A stretch of DNA of 23,551 nucleotides from Desulfobacca acetoxidans (GTDB taxonomy: Bacteria; Desulfobacterota; Desulfobaccia; Desulfobaccales; 0-14-0-80-60-11): contig DZCR01000038.1 in NCBI GenBank assembly GCA_022736495.1, positions 1-23,551 of the forward strand, read 5' to 3'. This document shows positions 15,104 through 22,427 of the stretch, piece after piece. The notes under the pieces are model-generated. The model searched no databases and had not been told where the DNA came from. It worked only from the letters and a program-made list of their open reading frames with translations. The position numbers and the translations under genes are program-made. Position 1 is the first letter of the stretch. Every line of letters begins with the position of its first letter.

Positions 15104-16564
15104 CTAAAAGGGGGGCTTGCGCCGGTGAAACTCAGTAGCCTGCTCGAAGGCATAGGCCACCTGGAACAAGTCCGTTTCGCCGAATACGGGTCCCATGAGT
15201 TGGAGGCCAATGGGCAGGCCCATAGAACTGAAGCCGCAGGGCACCGAAATCCCGGGGATACCTCCCAGGTTGGCGGAAATGGTGAAGATATCGGACAGGT
15301 ACATGGTGAGGGGATCGTCCACCTTTTCCCCCAGACGGAAGGCGGGGGTGGGAGCCACCGGCGTGGCGATCACCTGGCAGTGCTGGAATGCGGCCTCGAA
15401 ATCCTGGCGGATCAAGGCCCGCACCTGGGAAGCTTTTTTATAATAGGCGTCATAATAGCCGGCTGATAAGGTATAGGTTCCCAACATGATGCGGCGCCGC
15501 ACCTCGGCCCCGAAGCCCCGGGCCCGGGTCTGGGCGTACATGTCCAGTAAATTCTTGCCTTCGGCCCGGAAGCCGTACTTCACCCCGTCGTAGCGGGCCA
15601 GGTTGGAGGAGGCCTCGGCCACCGCCAAAACGTAATAAACGGCCACTGCGTAACTGGTATGAGGCAGGCTCACCTCGATGAGTTCGCCACCCAGGCCGGT
15701 GAGCGTCTGCAAGGCGGCTTTGACCGCGGCCTCGACCTCGGGGTCGAGACCGGCGCCGAAAAATTCCTTGGGGACCCCGATCTTCAAACCTTTAATCTCC
15801 CGACCCAAGCGCTCCTGATAATCCGGCACCGGTGCGGCCACCGAGGTTGAGTCCTTGGGGTCGTGGCCGGCAATGGCCTGGAGCAGAATGGCGGCATCAC
15901 GCACTTCTTTGGTGAGGGGGCCGATCTGGTCCAGGGAGGAGGCGTAGGCCACCAACCCGTACCGGGATACCCGGCCGTAGGTGGGCTTCAACCCCACCAC
16001 CCCGCACAGGGACGCCGGCTGCCGGATGGAACCGCCGGTGTCGGATCCCAGCGACGCGCTGCACAGATCCGCGGCCACCGCCGCAGCGGAGCCGCCGGAG
16101 GAGCCGCCGGGAATGTAATCCCGGTTCCAGGGGTTGCGGGAAGGGCCGAAGGCCGAATTTTCCGTGCTCGATCCCATGGCGAACTCGTCCATGTTGACCT
16201 TGCCCAGGATGACCGCGCCGGCCTGGCGCAACCGGGCGCAGACCGTGGCGTCATAGGGGGGCACGAAGTTCTCCAGGATGCGGGAGCCGCAGGTGGTGCG
16301 CAGTCCCCGGGTGACCATAACGTCCTTAAGGGCCAGGGGAATACCGGTGATGGCTGTAGCCTCGCCGCGTTTAAGGCGGGCCGCGGCCTCTTGCGCCATG
16401 GCCCGGGCCCCGGTCTCATCCACGGTGATATAGGTATTGAGCTCGCCGTCCCGCTCCTTGATGCGGGTGAGCACGGCCTCGGTCACCTCCTGCGGCGACA
16501 CCGCGCCCGTGGCCAACAGCGGCGCCAGTTGGCTGATACTCAAGCTATATAAAGGTTCTGCCAT
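15104..16564 (-). CDS. gatA: Asp-tRNA(Asn)/Glu-tRNA(Gln) amidotransferase subunit A
   Basis: This 486-residue amidase-signature protein is the glutaminase subunit of GatCAB, which converts Glu-tRNA(Gln) and/or Asp-tRNA(Asn) to the amidated form. The Ser-cisSer-Lys triad is visible as K80 (ALKDVMVT), S155 ([11 protein letters not shown]) and S179 ([13 protein letters not shown]). The C-terminus [11 protein letters not shown] matches the normal family end. It lies 135 bp after gatC on the same strand, a spacer longer than usual that holds a palindrome and a heptamer array. gatB is not in the window. Downstream, a 27-codon coding-like stretch in a shifted frame follows before tolC (see findings). 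Confidence 0.97.
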   Translation of the reverse strand: MAEPLYSLSISQLAPLLATGAVSPQEVTEAVLTRIKERDGELNTYITVDETGARAMAQEAAARLKRGEATAITGIPLALKDVMVTRGLRTTCGSRILENFVPPYDATVCARLRQAGAVILGKVNMDEFAMGSSTENSAFGPSRNPWNRDYIPGGSSGGSAAAVAADLCSASLGSDTGGSIRQPASLCGVVGLKPTYGRVSRYGLVAYASSLDQIGPLTKEVRDAAILLQAIAGHDPKDSTSVAAPVPDYQERLGREIKGLKIGVPKEFFGAGLDPEVEAAVKAALQTLTGLGGELIEVSLPHTSYAVAVYYVLAVAEASSNLARYDGVKYGFRAEGKNLLDMYAQTRARGFGAEVRRRIMLGTYTLSAGYYDAYYKKASQVRALIRQDFEAAFQHCQVIATPVAPTPAFRLGEKVDDPLTMYLSDIFTISANLGGIPGISVPCGFSSMGLPIGLQLMGPVFGETDLFQVAYAFEQATEFHRRKPPF

Positions 16565-16597
16565 GCACTACCTGCCCGTTTCCATGAAAATCGGTGG

Positions 16598-16616
16598 CAC
16601 CGGCGTCTCGCCTGTG
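16598..16616. repeat. Hairpin element between gatC and gatA
   Basis: CACCGGCG-TCT-CGCCTGTG forms an 8-bp stem with one mismatch and a 3-base loop. With the adjacent heptamer array it fills most of the 135-bp gatC-gatA spacer. No T-tract follows on either strand, so it is more like a dispersed palindrome than a terminator. Confidence 0.5.
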
Positions 16617-16665
16617 CAGTATAGGAATTATGGCGGACGATGCCCACCTGACATTTTGACTTTTT

Positions 16666-16693
16666 AACCCTAAAACCTGAAACCCGAACCCCG
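16666..16693. repeat. Degenerate heptamer array between gatC and gatA
   Basis: AACCCTA, AAACCTG, AAACCCG and AACCCCG follow one another on the plus strand. The unit is a C-richer version of the AAAACTG heptamer seen elsewhere in the window. Confidence 0.65.
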
Positions 16694-16699
16694 CGCCTC

Positions 16700-16984
16700 T
16701 CAAATGATCCGGGGCACCAGAAAGGCGCCAGCTTCTTTGGCCGGGGCATTGTCCAAGGCGGCTTCCCGTTCAAGTCCCGGCGTGACCGCATCCTGCCTAA
16801 AGACATTGAATACCGGGATCACGTGGGCCAGGGGCGCAACGCCTTCGGTGTCCAATTCCTGCAACTTTTCCACATAGGCCAGGATGTCATTGAGTTGCCG
16901 GGTGAAGAGTTCGATCTCGGCGGGCTCCAGACTCAGGCGGGCCAGGGTGGCCACGTGCAGCACTTCATCTCGGGTCAAGGCCAT
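16700..16984 (-). CDS. gatC: Asp-tRNA(Asn)/Glu-tRNA(Gln) amidotransferase subunit C
   Basis: This 94-residue small subunit wraps around GatA and stabilises it against GatB. The N-terminal helix pair (EVLHVATLARLSLEPAEIEL, FTRQLNDILAYVEKLQELD) and the terminal EAGAFLVPRII segment are typical. ATG 16984 has GGAG five bases upstream. A candidate promoter lies 66 bp before the start. The gene heads the gatC-gatA pair. Confidence 0.95.
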   Translation of the reverse strand: MALTRDEVLHVATLARLSLEPAEIELFTRQLNDILAYVEKLQELDTEGVAPLAHVIPVFNVFRQDAVTPGLEREAALDNAPAKEAGAFLVPRII

Positions 16985-17049
16985 AATTGCTCCTCGGTAT
17001 CGTCAGGCAAGGGCCGTAAGGTGGTTGCGCAGCAATTCAGGCAATCTTT

Positions 17050-17079
17050 ATTATACTGAAAGGAGGAGCCGGGAACCAA
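17050..17079 (-). promoter_or_regulatory. Candidate promoter of gatC-gatA
   Basis: On the minus strand a perfect TATAAT (17050-17055) is preceded by TTGGTT with 18 bp between, and it lies about 66 bp before the gatC ATG. The -35 box is only a partial match. Confidence 0.45.
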
Positions 17080-17227
17080 GAGAAATCCGTCTTTTGAAAT
17101 CTACGGGTTCAATCGGAAGTCGCACCCTGGGGTGGACGATGGAGCGCGGCCGGGAAATCAAAGTTGCCAGCAACCTTGTCCGGGCCTTAACAAAACCCCA
17201 CAGAGAACAATCATAAATAAATTAACC

Positions 17228-17299
17228 AGTTAATCATGCAGAAAGGAATTTTTAGTAATAGGGTAGAAAAACCATTGCTGATTAGATATAGTTAATCAT
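17228..17299 (+). promoter_or_regulatory. Duplicated 10-mer AGTTAATCAT around the transketolase promoter
   Basis: AGTTAATCAT occurs at 17228-17237 and again at 17290-17299, 62 bp apart, roughly six helical turns. The second copy lies between the candidate -35 and -10 boxes. The pair could be operator half-sites for a looping regulator; no regulator gene is adjacent. Confidence 0.3.
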
Positions 17300-17302
17300 A
17301 AT
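17275..17302 (+). promoter_or_regulatory. Candidate promoter of the transketolase N subunit
   Basis: TTGCTG (17275-17280) and CATAAT (17297-17302) are separated by 16 bp in an AT-rich stretch about 60 bp before the proposed start. Transcription would begin near 17309. Confidence 0.4.
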
Positions 17303-17362
17303 GATAATATATCGGGGAACTATCCCGGGCGTCTGTAATGAGCTGAAGAGGAGATAACCGCT

Positions 17363-18178
17363 ATTCCTGAACCTGACCATCTTGCGGAGCTGGCGCGCCA
17401 GGTTCGCCTCGACATCATCGAGATGCTCTACCGGGCCGGTTCCGGTCACCTGGGCGGCTCGCTGTCGGCCACCGATATCCTGGTGGCTCTCTTTTTTGGC
17501 GAGATGCGCGCCAAGGCCGATGACCATTGCTGGATCGAACGGGATCGGTTTATCCTGTCCAAGGGGCACGGGGCCCCGGCCTATTATGCCATCCTGGCCC
17601 GCCTGGGGTATTTCCCCCGGGAGGAGCTTGCTACCCTGCGGCAGTTCGGCAGTATCCTGCAAGGCCATCCCGATTCCGGCTGCACTCCGGGGGTGGAAAT
17701 TCCCACCGGTTCGCTGGGGCAGGGCCTGTCCATCGCCAACGGTCTGGCCCTGGCGGCTCGCCTGGATGGCCACGGCAGCCGGGTTTACGTCCTTATGGGC
17801 GACGGCGAGGTCCAGGAGGGGCAGATCTGGGAGGCGGCCATGACCGCGGCCCACTACGGGCTGGACAACCTGGTGGGCATTTTGGATCGCAACCGCCTGC
17901 AGATTGACGGCCATACCGCCGAGGTCATGAGCATCGAGCCCGTCGCCGACAAATGGCGCGCTTTCGGCTGGCACACTGTTGAGGTGGACGGACACGACAT
18001 CGGCCAACTGCAAGAGGCCTTCCGGGCCTGCAAGGAAACCAAGGGCCGGCCCAGCATGGTCATCGCCCACACCGTCAAAGGCAAAGGGGTGTCCATCTTC
18101 GAGGGCCAGAAAAAATATCACGGCACCACCCCCAACCCGGAAGAGTATCAGCAGGCCTTGCGGGAGTTGGGGGGATAA
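17363..18178 (+). CDS. Transketolase, N-terminal (TPP-binding) subunit, probable ATT start
   Basis: This is the N-terminal half of a split transketolase, about 271 residues, which binds thiamine diphosphate and works with the separate C-terminal subunit to move two-carbon units between sugar phosphates. Motifs: RAGSGHLGGSLSATDIL, LSKGHGAPAYYA, PTGSLGQGLS, and the TPP/Mg motif GDG (146-148) to N177. The first in-frame ATG (17423) begins inside the conserved N-terminal helix and would remove about 20 residues (ELARQVRLDIIE). No ATG, GTG or TTG lies between it and the in-frame stop at 17339. ATT at 17363 has GAGGAG nine bases upstream and gives exactly the expected N-terminus, so it is the likely start. 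The stop codon is inside a perfect palindrome that may terminate transcription. Confidence 0.9.
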   Translation: MPEPDHLAELARQVRLDIIEMLYRAGSGHLGGSLSATDILVALFFGEMRAKADDHCWIERDRFILSKGHGAPAYYAILARLGYFPREELATLRQFGSILQGHPDSGCTPGVEIPTGSLGQGLSIANGLALAARLDGHGSRVYVLMGDGEVQEGQIWEAAMTAAHYGLDNLVGILDRNRLQIDGHTAEVMSIEPVADKWRAFGWHTVEVDGHDIGQLQEAFRACKETKGRPSMVIAHTVKGKGVSIFEGQKKYHGTTPNPEEYQQALRELGG

Positions 18179-18191
18179 TTATCCCCCTTTT
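18170..18191 (+). terminator. Palindrome with T-tract after the transketolase N subunit
   Basis: GGGGGATAATTATCCCCC (18170-18187) is a perfect palindrome that includes the stop codon TAA and is followed by TTTT. Read on the minus strand with the adjacent CCCCCC/TTTATT sequence to about 18215, it also resembles the C-run intergenic repeats dispersed in many bacteria. Either or both readings are possible. Confidence 0.45.
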
Positions 18192-18246
18192 AATAAATGG
18201 GGCCAGGGGGGATTTTTCTTTAACAGATTCATGCTTGGGTGAGGGG

Positions 18247-18627
18247 ATGAAAGCTTTTTTCAGGGTATGGTCGGTTTTCCCTATATTGCTATGTCTGGGC
18301 TGTGCAACAGCTGCCGATATTCGGGCCAAGGCCCCTTTTCATACCCTTCATTCTAATAAGCCACCCAAGCAAATTGCAGACTGCGTATTGCGTCGGGCGC
18401 CCGCTGAGGTAACATGTGCGGCTGTGCCTTATTATCATTTTAGTCTTAGTGAAGAACCACCTGGGACTTTCCACATACTTGCTGAAATCCCTGGCCAGCC
18501 ATCGGGAGAGGCAGTTTTTCTACCTGCTGTCGAAGGAGGAACCTTAGTGGAATTGCGCGCAAGATGGAATTTTTGGGGAAAAGAATTGTTTTGGAATTGT
18601 ATTGAACGATGTGCCAAATCCCCCTAA
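18247..18627 (+). CDS. Small exported, lipoprotein-like protein of unknown function
   Basis: I do not recognise this 126-residue protein. It starts with a clear export signal (MKAFFRVWSVFPILLCLGC); the GC pair after the hydrophobic core resembles a lipobox, although Cys rather than Leu is at -3. The mature part has four more Cys residues (C47, C57, C117, C121 by rough count) and ends near WNFWGKELFWNCIERC. The closing Cys pair suggests disulfides in the periplasm. ATG 18247 was chosen; GAGGGG abuts it directly, and TTG 18235 is an in-frame alternative. The gene is AT-richer than its neighbours and lies between two subunit genes that are normally adjacent, so it may be a late insertion. Confidence 0.6.
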   Translation: MKAFFRVWSVFPILLCLGCATAADIRAKAPFHTLHSNKPPKQIADCVLRRAPAEVTCAAVPYYHFSLSEEPPGTFHILAEIPGQPSGEAVFLPAVEGGTLVELRARWNFWGKELFWNCIERCAKSP

Positions 18628-18648
18628 ACAACTCTTTACAAAAGCGGG

Positions 18649-18676
18649 CTTTAAGACTCAAAAAAGTGTATATAAT
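18649..18676 (+). promoter_or_regulatory. Candidate promoter of the transketolase C subunit
   Basis: A perfect TATAAT (18671-18676) lies 16 bp after CTTTAA (18649-18654), a weak -35. Transcription would start near 18683, just before the subunit gene, which suggests it can be expressed independently of the upstream subunit. Confidence 0.4.
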
Positions 18677-18697
18677 TTCAATATGTAAGCTTTTTTA

Positions 18698-19705
18698 ATG
18701 AGGAAAAATTTGTCAGCCAAAGAGAGCACCCGCGTAGAATACGGCAAGACCCTGGCGCAGTTGGGAGAAGAGAACTCCCAGATCGTGGTGCTGGACGCGG
18801 ATTTGTCCGGCTCCACCCAGACGCACCATTTCGCCAAGATTTTTAAGGACCGGTTCTTTAACGTGGGGATTGCCGAACAGGACCTGATGGGCACCGCCGC
18901 AGGCCTGGCCCTGGGCGGGAAAATTCCCTTTGCCAGCACCTTTGCCATGTTCGCCACCGGCCGGGCCTGGGAGCAGATCCGCCAGACCATCGCCTACGGC
19001 AGCCTCAACGTCAAGATCGTGGCCTCTCACGGCGGGGTGACGGTGGGCGAGGACGGCGGCTCCCACCAGGCCGTGGAAGACCTGGCCCTGATGCGGATTT
19101 TGCCCAACATGGTGGTGTTGGTGCCGGCCGACGGCCCTGAAACCCGGGCCATGACCCGCTGGGCCGCCAGCTATCAAGGCCCGGTCTACATGCGCACCGG
19201 CCGCATGGCGGTGCCGCTCATCTATGACGATGATTACACCTTTGAGTTGGGCCGGGGCAGCCTCTTGCGGGAGGGTCAGGACGTGACCCTGATGGGGATC
19301 GGGATCATGGTCCAGGCCTGTCTGGACGCAGCCGGGATGCTGGCCCAAGCGGGCATCGCGGCCCGGGTGGTCAACCTGGGTTGTCTGAAACCCCTGGACT
19401 GGGAGTTGGTAGTGGACTCGGCCCGGCGTACCGGGGCGGTGGTCACCGCCGAAGAACATATGGTCACCGGCGGCTTGGGCAGCGCGGTGAGCGAGATTCT
19501 CGCAGAACACTGCCCTACGCCCATAAAGCGCCTTGGTTTGCAGGACACCTTCGGGATGTCGGGAAAGCCGGCGGAACTCTTGAAACATTACGGGCTTACT
19601 GCTGAGAATATCAAACAGGCGGCTGTCCAGGTCATGGCGCGGAAGGCCAACGTTCAGGCCTCTCCACTCCTGGACCTGCAAGTCCCCAGCATGGCAGGGA
19701 GGTAA
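18698..19705 (+). CDS. Transketolase, C-terminal (pyrimidine-binding) subunit
   Basis: This 335-residue partner of the upstream N subunit contains the pyrimidine-binding domain (TRVEYGKTLAQLGEEN onward, with the catalytic Glu in FNVGIAEQDLMGTAAGLA) and the C-terminal transketolase domain (from about residue 195, AVVTAEEHMVTGGLGSAVSE). Together the two restore a full transketolase of the pentose phosphate pathway. ATG 18698 has no ribosome site, whereas TTG at 18710 has AGGA at good spacing and yields SAKESTRVEYG, a very typical start, so translation may really begin there. Its stop is ten bases before the S41 homologue's start, and GGGAGG at the stop could serve that gene, so the two are cotranscribed. 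Confidence 0.92.
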   Translation: MRKNLSAKESTRVEYGKTLAQLGEENSQIVVLDADLSGSTQTHHFAKIFKDRFFNVGIAEQDLMGTAAGLALGGKIPFASTFAMFATGRAWEQIRQTIAYGSLNVKIVASHGGVTVGEDGGSHQAVEDLALMRILPNMVVLVPADGPETRAMTRWAASYQGPVYMRTGRMAVPLIYDDDYTFELGRGSLLREGQDVTLMGIGIMVQACLDAAGMLAQAGIAARVVNLGCLKPLDWELVVDSARRTGAVVTAEEHMVTGGLGSAVSEILAEHCPTPIKRLGLQDTFGMSGKPAELLKHYGLTAENIKQAAVQVMARKANVQASPLLDLQVPSMAGR

Positions 19706-19715
19706 CGTTCGCACC

Positions 19716-20972
19716 GTGAAGCACCTTAACGCGTTGAAAATCCCCGGCTCCGGATGCAGGGCATTCCGCCGGTTGGTAGTGATCCTGGTGTTTGTGGGCC
19801 TGACGGCCTACTTCTTGCTGCCGGTTTGGGCCGCCACCCCTTCCAAATACGACTCCCTGCGCCTATACACCGAGGCCTTGTTTGAAATCACGCAGAAGTA
19901 TGTCTGGCCCAAATCTGAAGAGACTTTGATTCAGGGCTCTCTCCGGGGGATGATGAACTCTTTGGACCCGGACTCTTCATTCCTCACGGCCAAGGAGTAT
20001 CAAGCTTATCTCAACGGAGATAAATCCACGCCGGCCGAGGCGGGCGTGGTGCTGATCGTCAAAGACAATCTCCTGACGGTGGCCAGCGTCATCGATGACA
20101 GCCCCGCCTCCCGGGCCGGTCTCAAGCCAGGCGACCATATTATCAAGATTGACGGGCATCAGGTGCGTAACCTGACCACCCAGGAGGCTACTCGGCGCTT
20201 CCAGGGGGCCCCGAACACCGCCATCAAATTGCAGGTGTTGCGCAACGGCGAAGTCAAACCCCTGGATCTGACCGTTACCCTGGAACCTCTGGGGCTGAGC
20301 ACCGTCACCAGCCGCTACCTGGACCACGGCGTCGCCTATGTGCGCATCCGTTACTTCAATACTGAAACTCCAACGGAATTGGCCACGGCGCTGAAGAACC
20401 TCAAGCAGCATAAACCGCCGATCAAGGGCATTGTCCTGGACCTGCGCAACAATGCCCGGGGTTCCATGGAAGAGGCGGTACGCAGCACTTCCCTGCTGTT
20501 GGGTGACCAGCAGATTTTAATAGCCAAGGGGCGTTCTGCCAAAAGCGAGGAATCCTTCAAGGGCAAAGAGCGGGATCTAATCTTCAAAACTCTGCCCCCC
20601 ATGGTGGTGCTGGTGGACCAATGGACCGCTCGAGCGGCGGAGATCATGGCCGGGGCCCTCCGGGACCAGTCGCGGGTCACCCTCTTGGGAACCAAAACCC
20701 TGGGCCTGTGCGGCCTTACGAAGGCCTTCCCCCTGGAAGATGGCTCTGCCTTGGTGATGACCGTGGCCCAGTGTTATACTCCTAAGGGTGAGAAGATTCA
20801 GGGCAAAGGCCTGGAGCCTACGGTTCCGGGAGCTACGCCCAAGGACGAAAAGGCTGAAAAGAAGGCGCCCGTTAAAGTGATGACTCCGGAAGGGGACCTC
20901 TGGGTCCAGCAGGCGGTAGACCTGTTAGCCTCAGGGAAACCACAGCCGCCTTTAAAAGGAAAGGCTTCATAG
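19716..20972 (+). CDS. Catalytically dead S41/CtpA-family protease homologue with PDZ domain
   Basis: This 418-residue protein has a signal anchor (RLVVILVFVGLTAYFLLPVWA), the N-terminal helical region of C-terminal processing proteases, a PDZ domain (about residues 105-185, ASRAGLKPGDHIIKIDG) and a tail-specific protease domain. The catalytic centre is lost. Where active enzymes have SASASEI, this one reads TARAAEI, so the nucleophile is R306. Where they have GKG, it reads GLC, so the general-base Lys is L331; only D317 remains. The DLRNDPGG motif is also altered to DLRNNARG. The fold and length are otherwise kept with no stops or frameshifts, so it is a maintained pseudoenzyme rather than a decaying gene. 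GTG 19716 is the start. An active CtpA follows 90 bp later. Confidence 0.88.
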   Translation: MKHLNALKIPGSGCRAFRRLVVILVFVGLTAYFLLPVWAATPSKYDSLRLYTEALFEITQKYVWPKSEETLIQGSLRGMMNSLDPDSSFLTAKEYQAYLNGDKSTPAEAGVVLIVKDNLLTVASVIDDSPASRAGLKPGDHIIKIDGHQVRNLTTQEATRRFQGAPNTAIKLQVLRNGEVKPLDLTVTLEPLGLSTVTSRYLDHGVAYVRIRYFNTETPTELATALKNLKQHKPPIKGIVLDLRNNARGSMEEAVRSTSLLLGDQQILIAKGRSAKSEESFKGKERDLIFKTLPPMVVLVDQWTARAAEIMAGALRDQSRVTLLGTKTLGLCGLTKAFPLEDGSALVMTVAQCYTPKGEKIQGKGLEPTVPGATPKDEKAEKKAPVKVMTPEGDLWVQQAVDLLASGKPQPPLKGKAS

Positions 20973-21008
20973 TATCAGTATCATATCACGGGGACGGCCC
21001 GATAACTT

Positions 21009-21024
21009 GGATGATTGATCATCC
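21009..21024. promoter_or_regulatory. Inverted repeat between the two S41 genes
   Basis: GGATGAT and ATCATCC form a perfect 7-bp inverted repeat around a 2-bp centre, 39 bp before the ctpA start, with no T-tract. It could be an operator or a weak RNA hairpin. No promoter elements are convincing beside it. Confidence 0.3.
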
Positions 21025-21062
21025 ATCAGGCCTGGCCTCAAGCTTCAGGGTGATCTAGTCAG

Positions 21063-22427
21063 ATGATGTTACGGAAATCATGGCTTTGGGGTGGGGTAGC
21101 CTTAGTTTTGGGATTGGCTCTGGGGTGGAATTTCCCGGGACCCGCGCAGGTCTTTGGCGAGAACCCTGATCTTATGGGATCGGCTACAGGTTTGCAGGCG
21201 TCGCTTGCTCCTACTCCCATCAGTGACGCTAATTTGAAGGTCTTCGCCCAAGCTCTGGCCCTCATCGAACAACAATATGCCGAGCCCAAGACGACCAAAG
21301 ACCTGGTCTACGGCGCCATTCAGGGTGCGGTGGGGACTCTGGACCCTCATTCTTCCTTCATGACCCCGGACGAGTTCCGGGAATTACAGATCGAAACCAA
21401 GGGGAAGTTCAGCGGCATCGGCATCGAAATTACCCTGAAGGACCGCATCCTGACGGTGGTCTCTCCCATTGAGGGCACCCCCGCCTACCAAGCCGGTCTG
21501 AAGGCCGGCGACCAGATCGTCAAGATTAACGGCAAATCTACTAAAAATATCAACCTGATGGAAGCCGTTAAACTGATTCGTGGTGCCAAAGGGAGCAAGG
21601 TAACCCTTTCCATCAACCGGGAAGGCTTCCAACACCCCAAAGATGTGGTGATCACCCGGGAAACTATTCCGATCCGCAGTGTTAAGGCGCGCATCCTGGC
21701 CGATGGTATCGGTTATGTCAGAATCACCAACTTTCAGGATTCCACCAACCATGATCTTGAGGCCTATCTCAAGAAGATGAAGCAACGTCTGGTACCCTTC
21801 AAAGGGTTAATCATAGACCTGCGCAACGACCCCGGCGGGTTGCTGGAACAGGCGGTGCGCGTCTCCGATGAATTTTTGAAATCCGGCCTCATCGTTTATA
21901 CCGAGGGGCGCAGCCGTAACCAGAACATGCGGTTTTACGCCCGCCCCACTGAAGAAGGGAAATTAACCACGGCTCCCATCGTAGTGCTCATTAATGAGGG
22001 CAGCGCTTCGGCCTCCGAGATTGTGGCCGGGGCCTTAAAAGACCAGAAGCGAGCCGTGATCGTGGGGACCAAGAGCTACGGCAAGGGCTCGGTCCAGACT
22101 ATTATTCCCCTGGATGACGGCTCGGCCCTGCGTCTGACCACCGCGCTCTACTTTACCCCCAGCGGGGTCACTATTAACGAGAAGGGGATCAATCCCGATG
22201 TGGTGGTGGAAGAAAAGAAACTTCCCAAGAATGAGTCGCTGAAACAATTGCGGGATGAACTTCTCACCCAACATATGCGTCGGGAAGGCCTGACCGATAA
22301 GCCCTGGAATCAGCCCATCACCCCGGAGGAGTTGGATAAGGATCCCCAATTGAGAAAAGCCGTGGAGTTGCTCCGCAACTGGTCCCCCAAGAACCTGGCG
22401 CAGAGCCCCGCTGCTCCCAAGAAATGA
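21063..22427 (+). CDS. ctpA: C-terminal processing (tail-specific) protease, S41 family
   Basis: This 454-residue periplasmic serine protease recognises C-terminal tails. A signal peptide or anchor (about residues 7-24) is followed by the N-terminal helical region, a PDZ domain (about 105-190, PAYQAGLKAGDQIVKING) and the protease core. The Ser/Lys dyad is intact: S316 in EGSASASEIVAGAL, D327 in KDQKRA, and K341 in YGKGSVQ. DLRNDPGG is also present. The C-terminal region is longer than in the upstream paralogue and charged. ATG 21063 is followed by a second ATG; only weak ribosome-site sequence is visible. It overlaps der by four bases. Its closest relative in the window is the inactive homologue just upstream, which suggests a tandem duplication. 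Confidence 0.95.
   Translation: MMLRKSWLWGGVALVLGLALGWNFPGPAQVFGENPDLMGSATGLQASLAPTPISDANLKVFAQALALIEQQYAEPKTTKDLVYGAIQGAVGTLDPHSSFMTPDEFRELQIETKGKFSGIGIEITLKDRILTVVSPIEGTPAYQAGLKAGDQIVKINGKSTKNINLMEAVKLIRGAKGSKVTLSINREGFQHPKDVVITRETIPIRSVKARILADGIGYVRITNFQDSTNHDLEAYLKKMKQRLVPFKGLIIDLRNDPGGLLEQAVRVSDEFLKSGLIVYTEGRSRNQNMRFYARPTEEGKLTTAPIVVLINEGSASASEIVAGALKDQKRAVIVGTKSYGKGSVQTIIPLDDGSALRLTTALYFTPSGVTINEKGINPDVVVEEKKLPKNESLKQLRDELLTQHMRREGLTDKPWNQPITPEELDKDPQLRKAVELLRNWSPKNLAQSPAAPKK

Larger units (their letters stand above)
16985..17362. other. Divergent intergenic region between gatC and the transketolase genes
   Basis: This 378-bp spacer separates two divergent transcription units. It holds the gatC promoter candidate near 17050-17079, a GC-rich stretch (about 17060-17210) in which I recognise nothing, then an AT-rich stretch (17211-17310) with a transketolase promoter candidate and a repeated 10-mer. 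A three-codon reading frame (ATG AGC TGA at 17338-17346) overlaps the transketolase ribosome-site region and is probably chance. Confidence 0.6.

Noticed and set aside
17282..18121. A 279-codon minus-strand frame opposite the transketolase N subunit
   Set aside because: Antisense shadow of a conserved enzyme with no domain of its own.
18713..19714. A 333-codon minus-strand frame opposite the transketolase C subunit
   Set aside because: Antisense shadow with a His/Gly/Ala-rich translation; the plus-strand reading has clear catalytic motifs.
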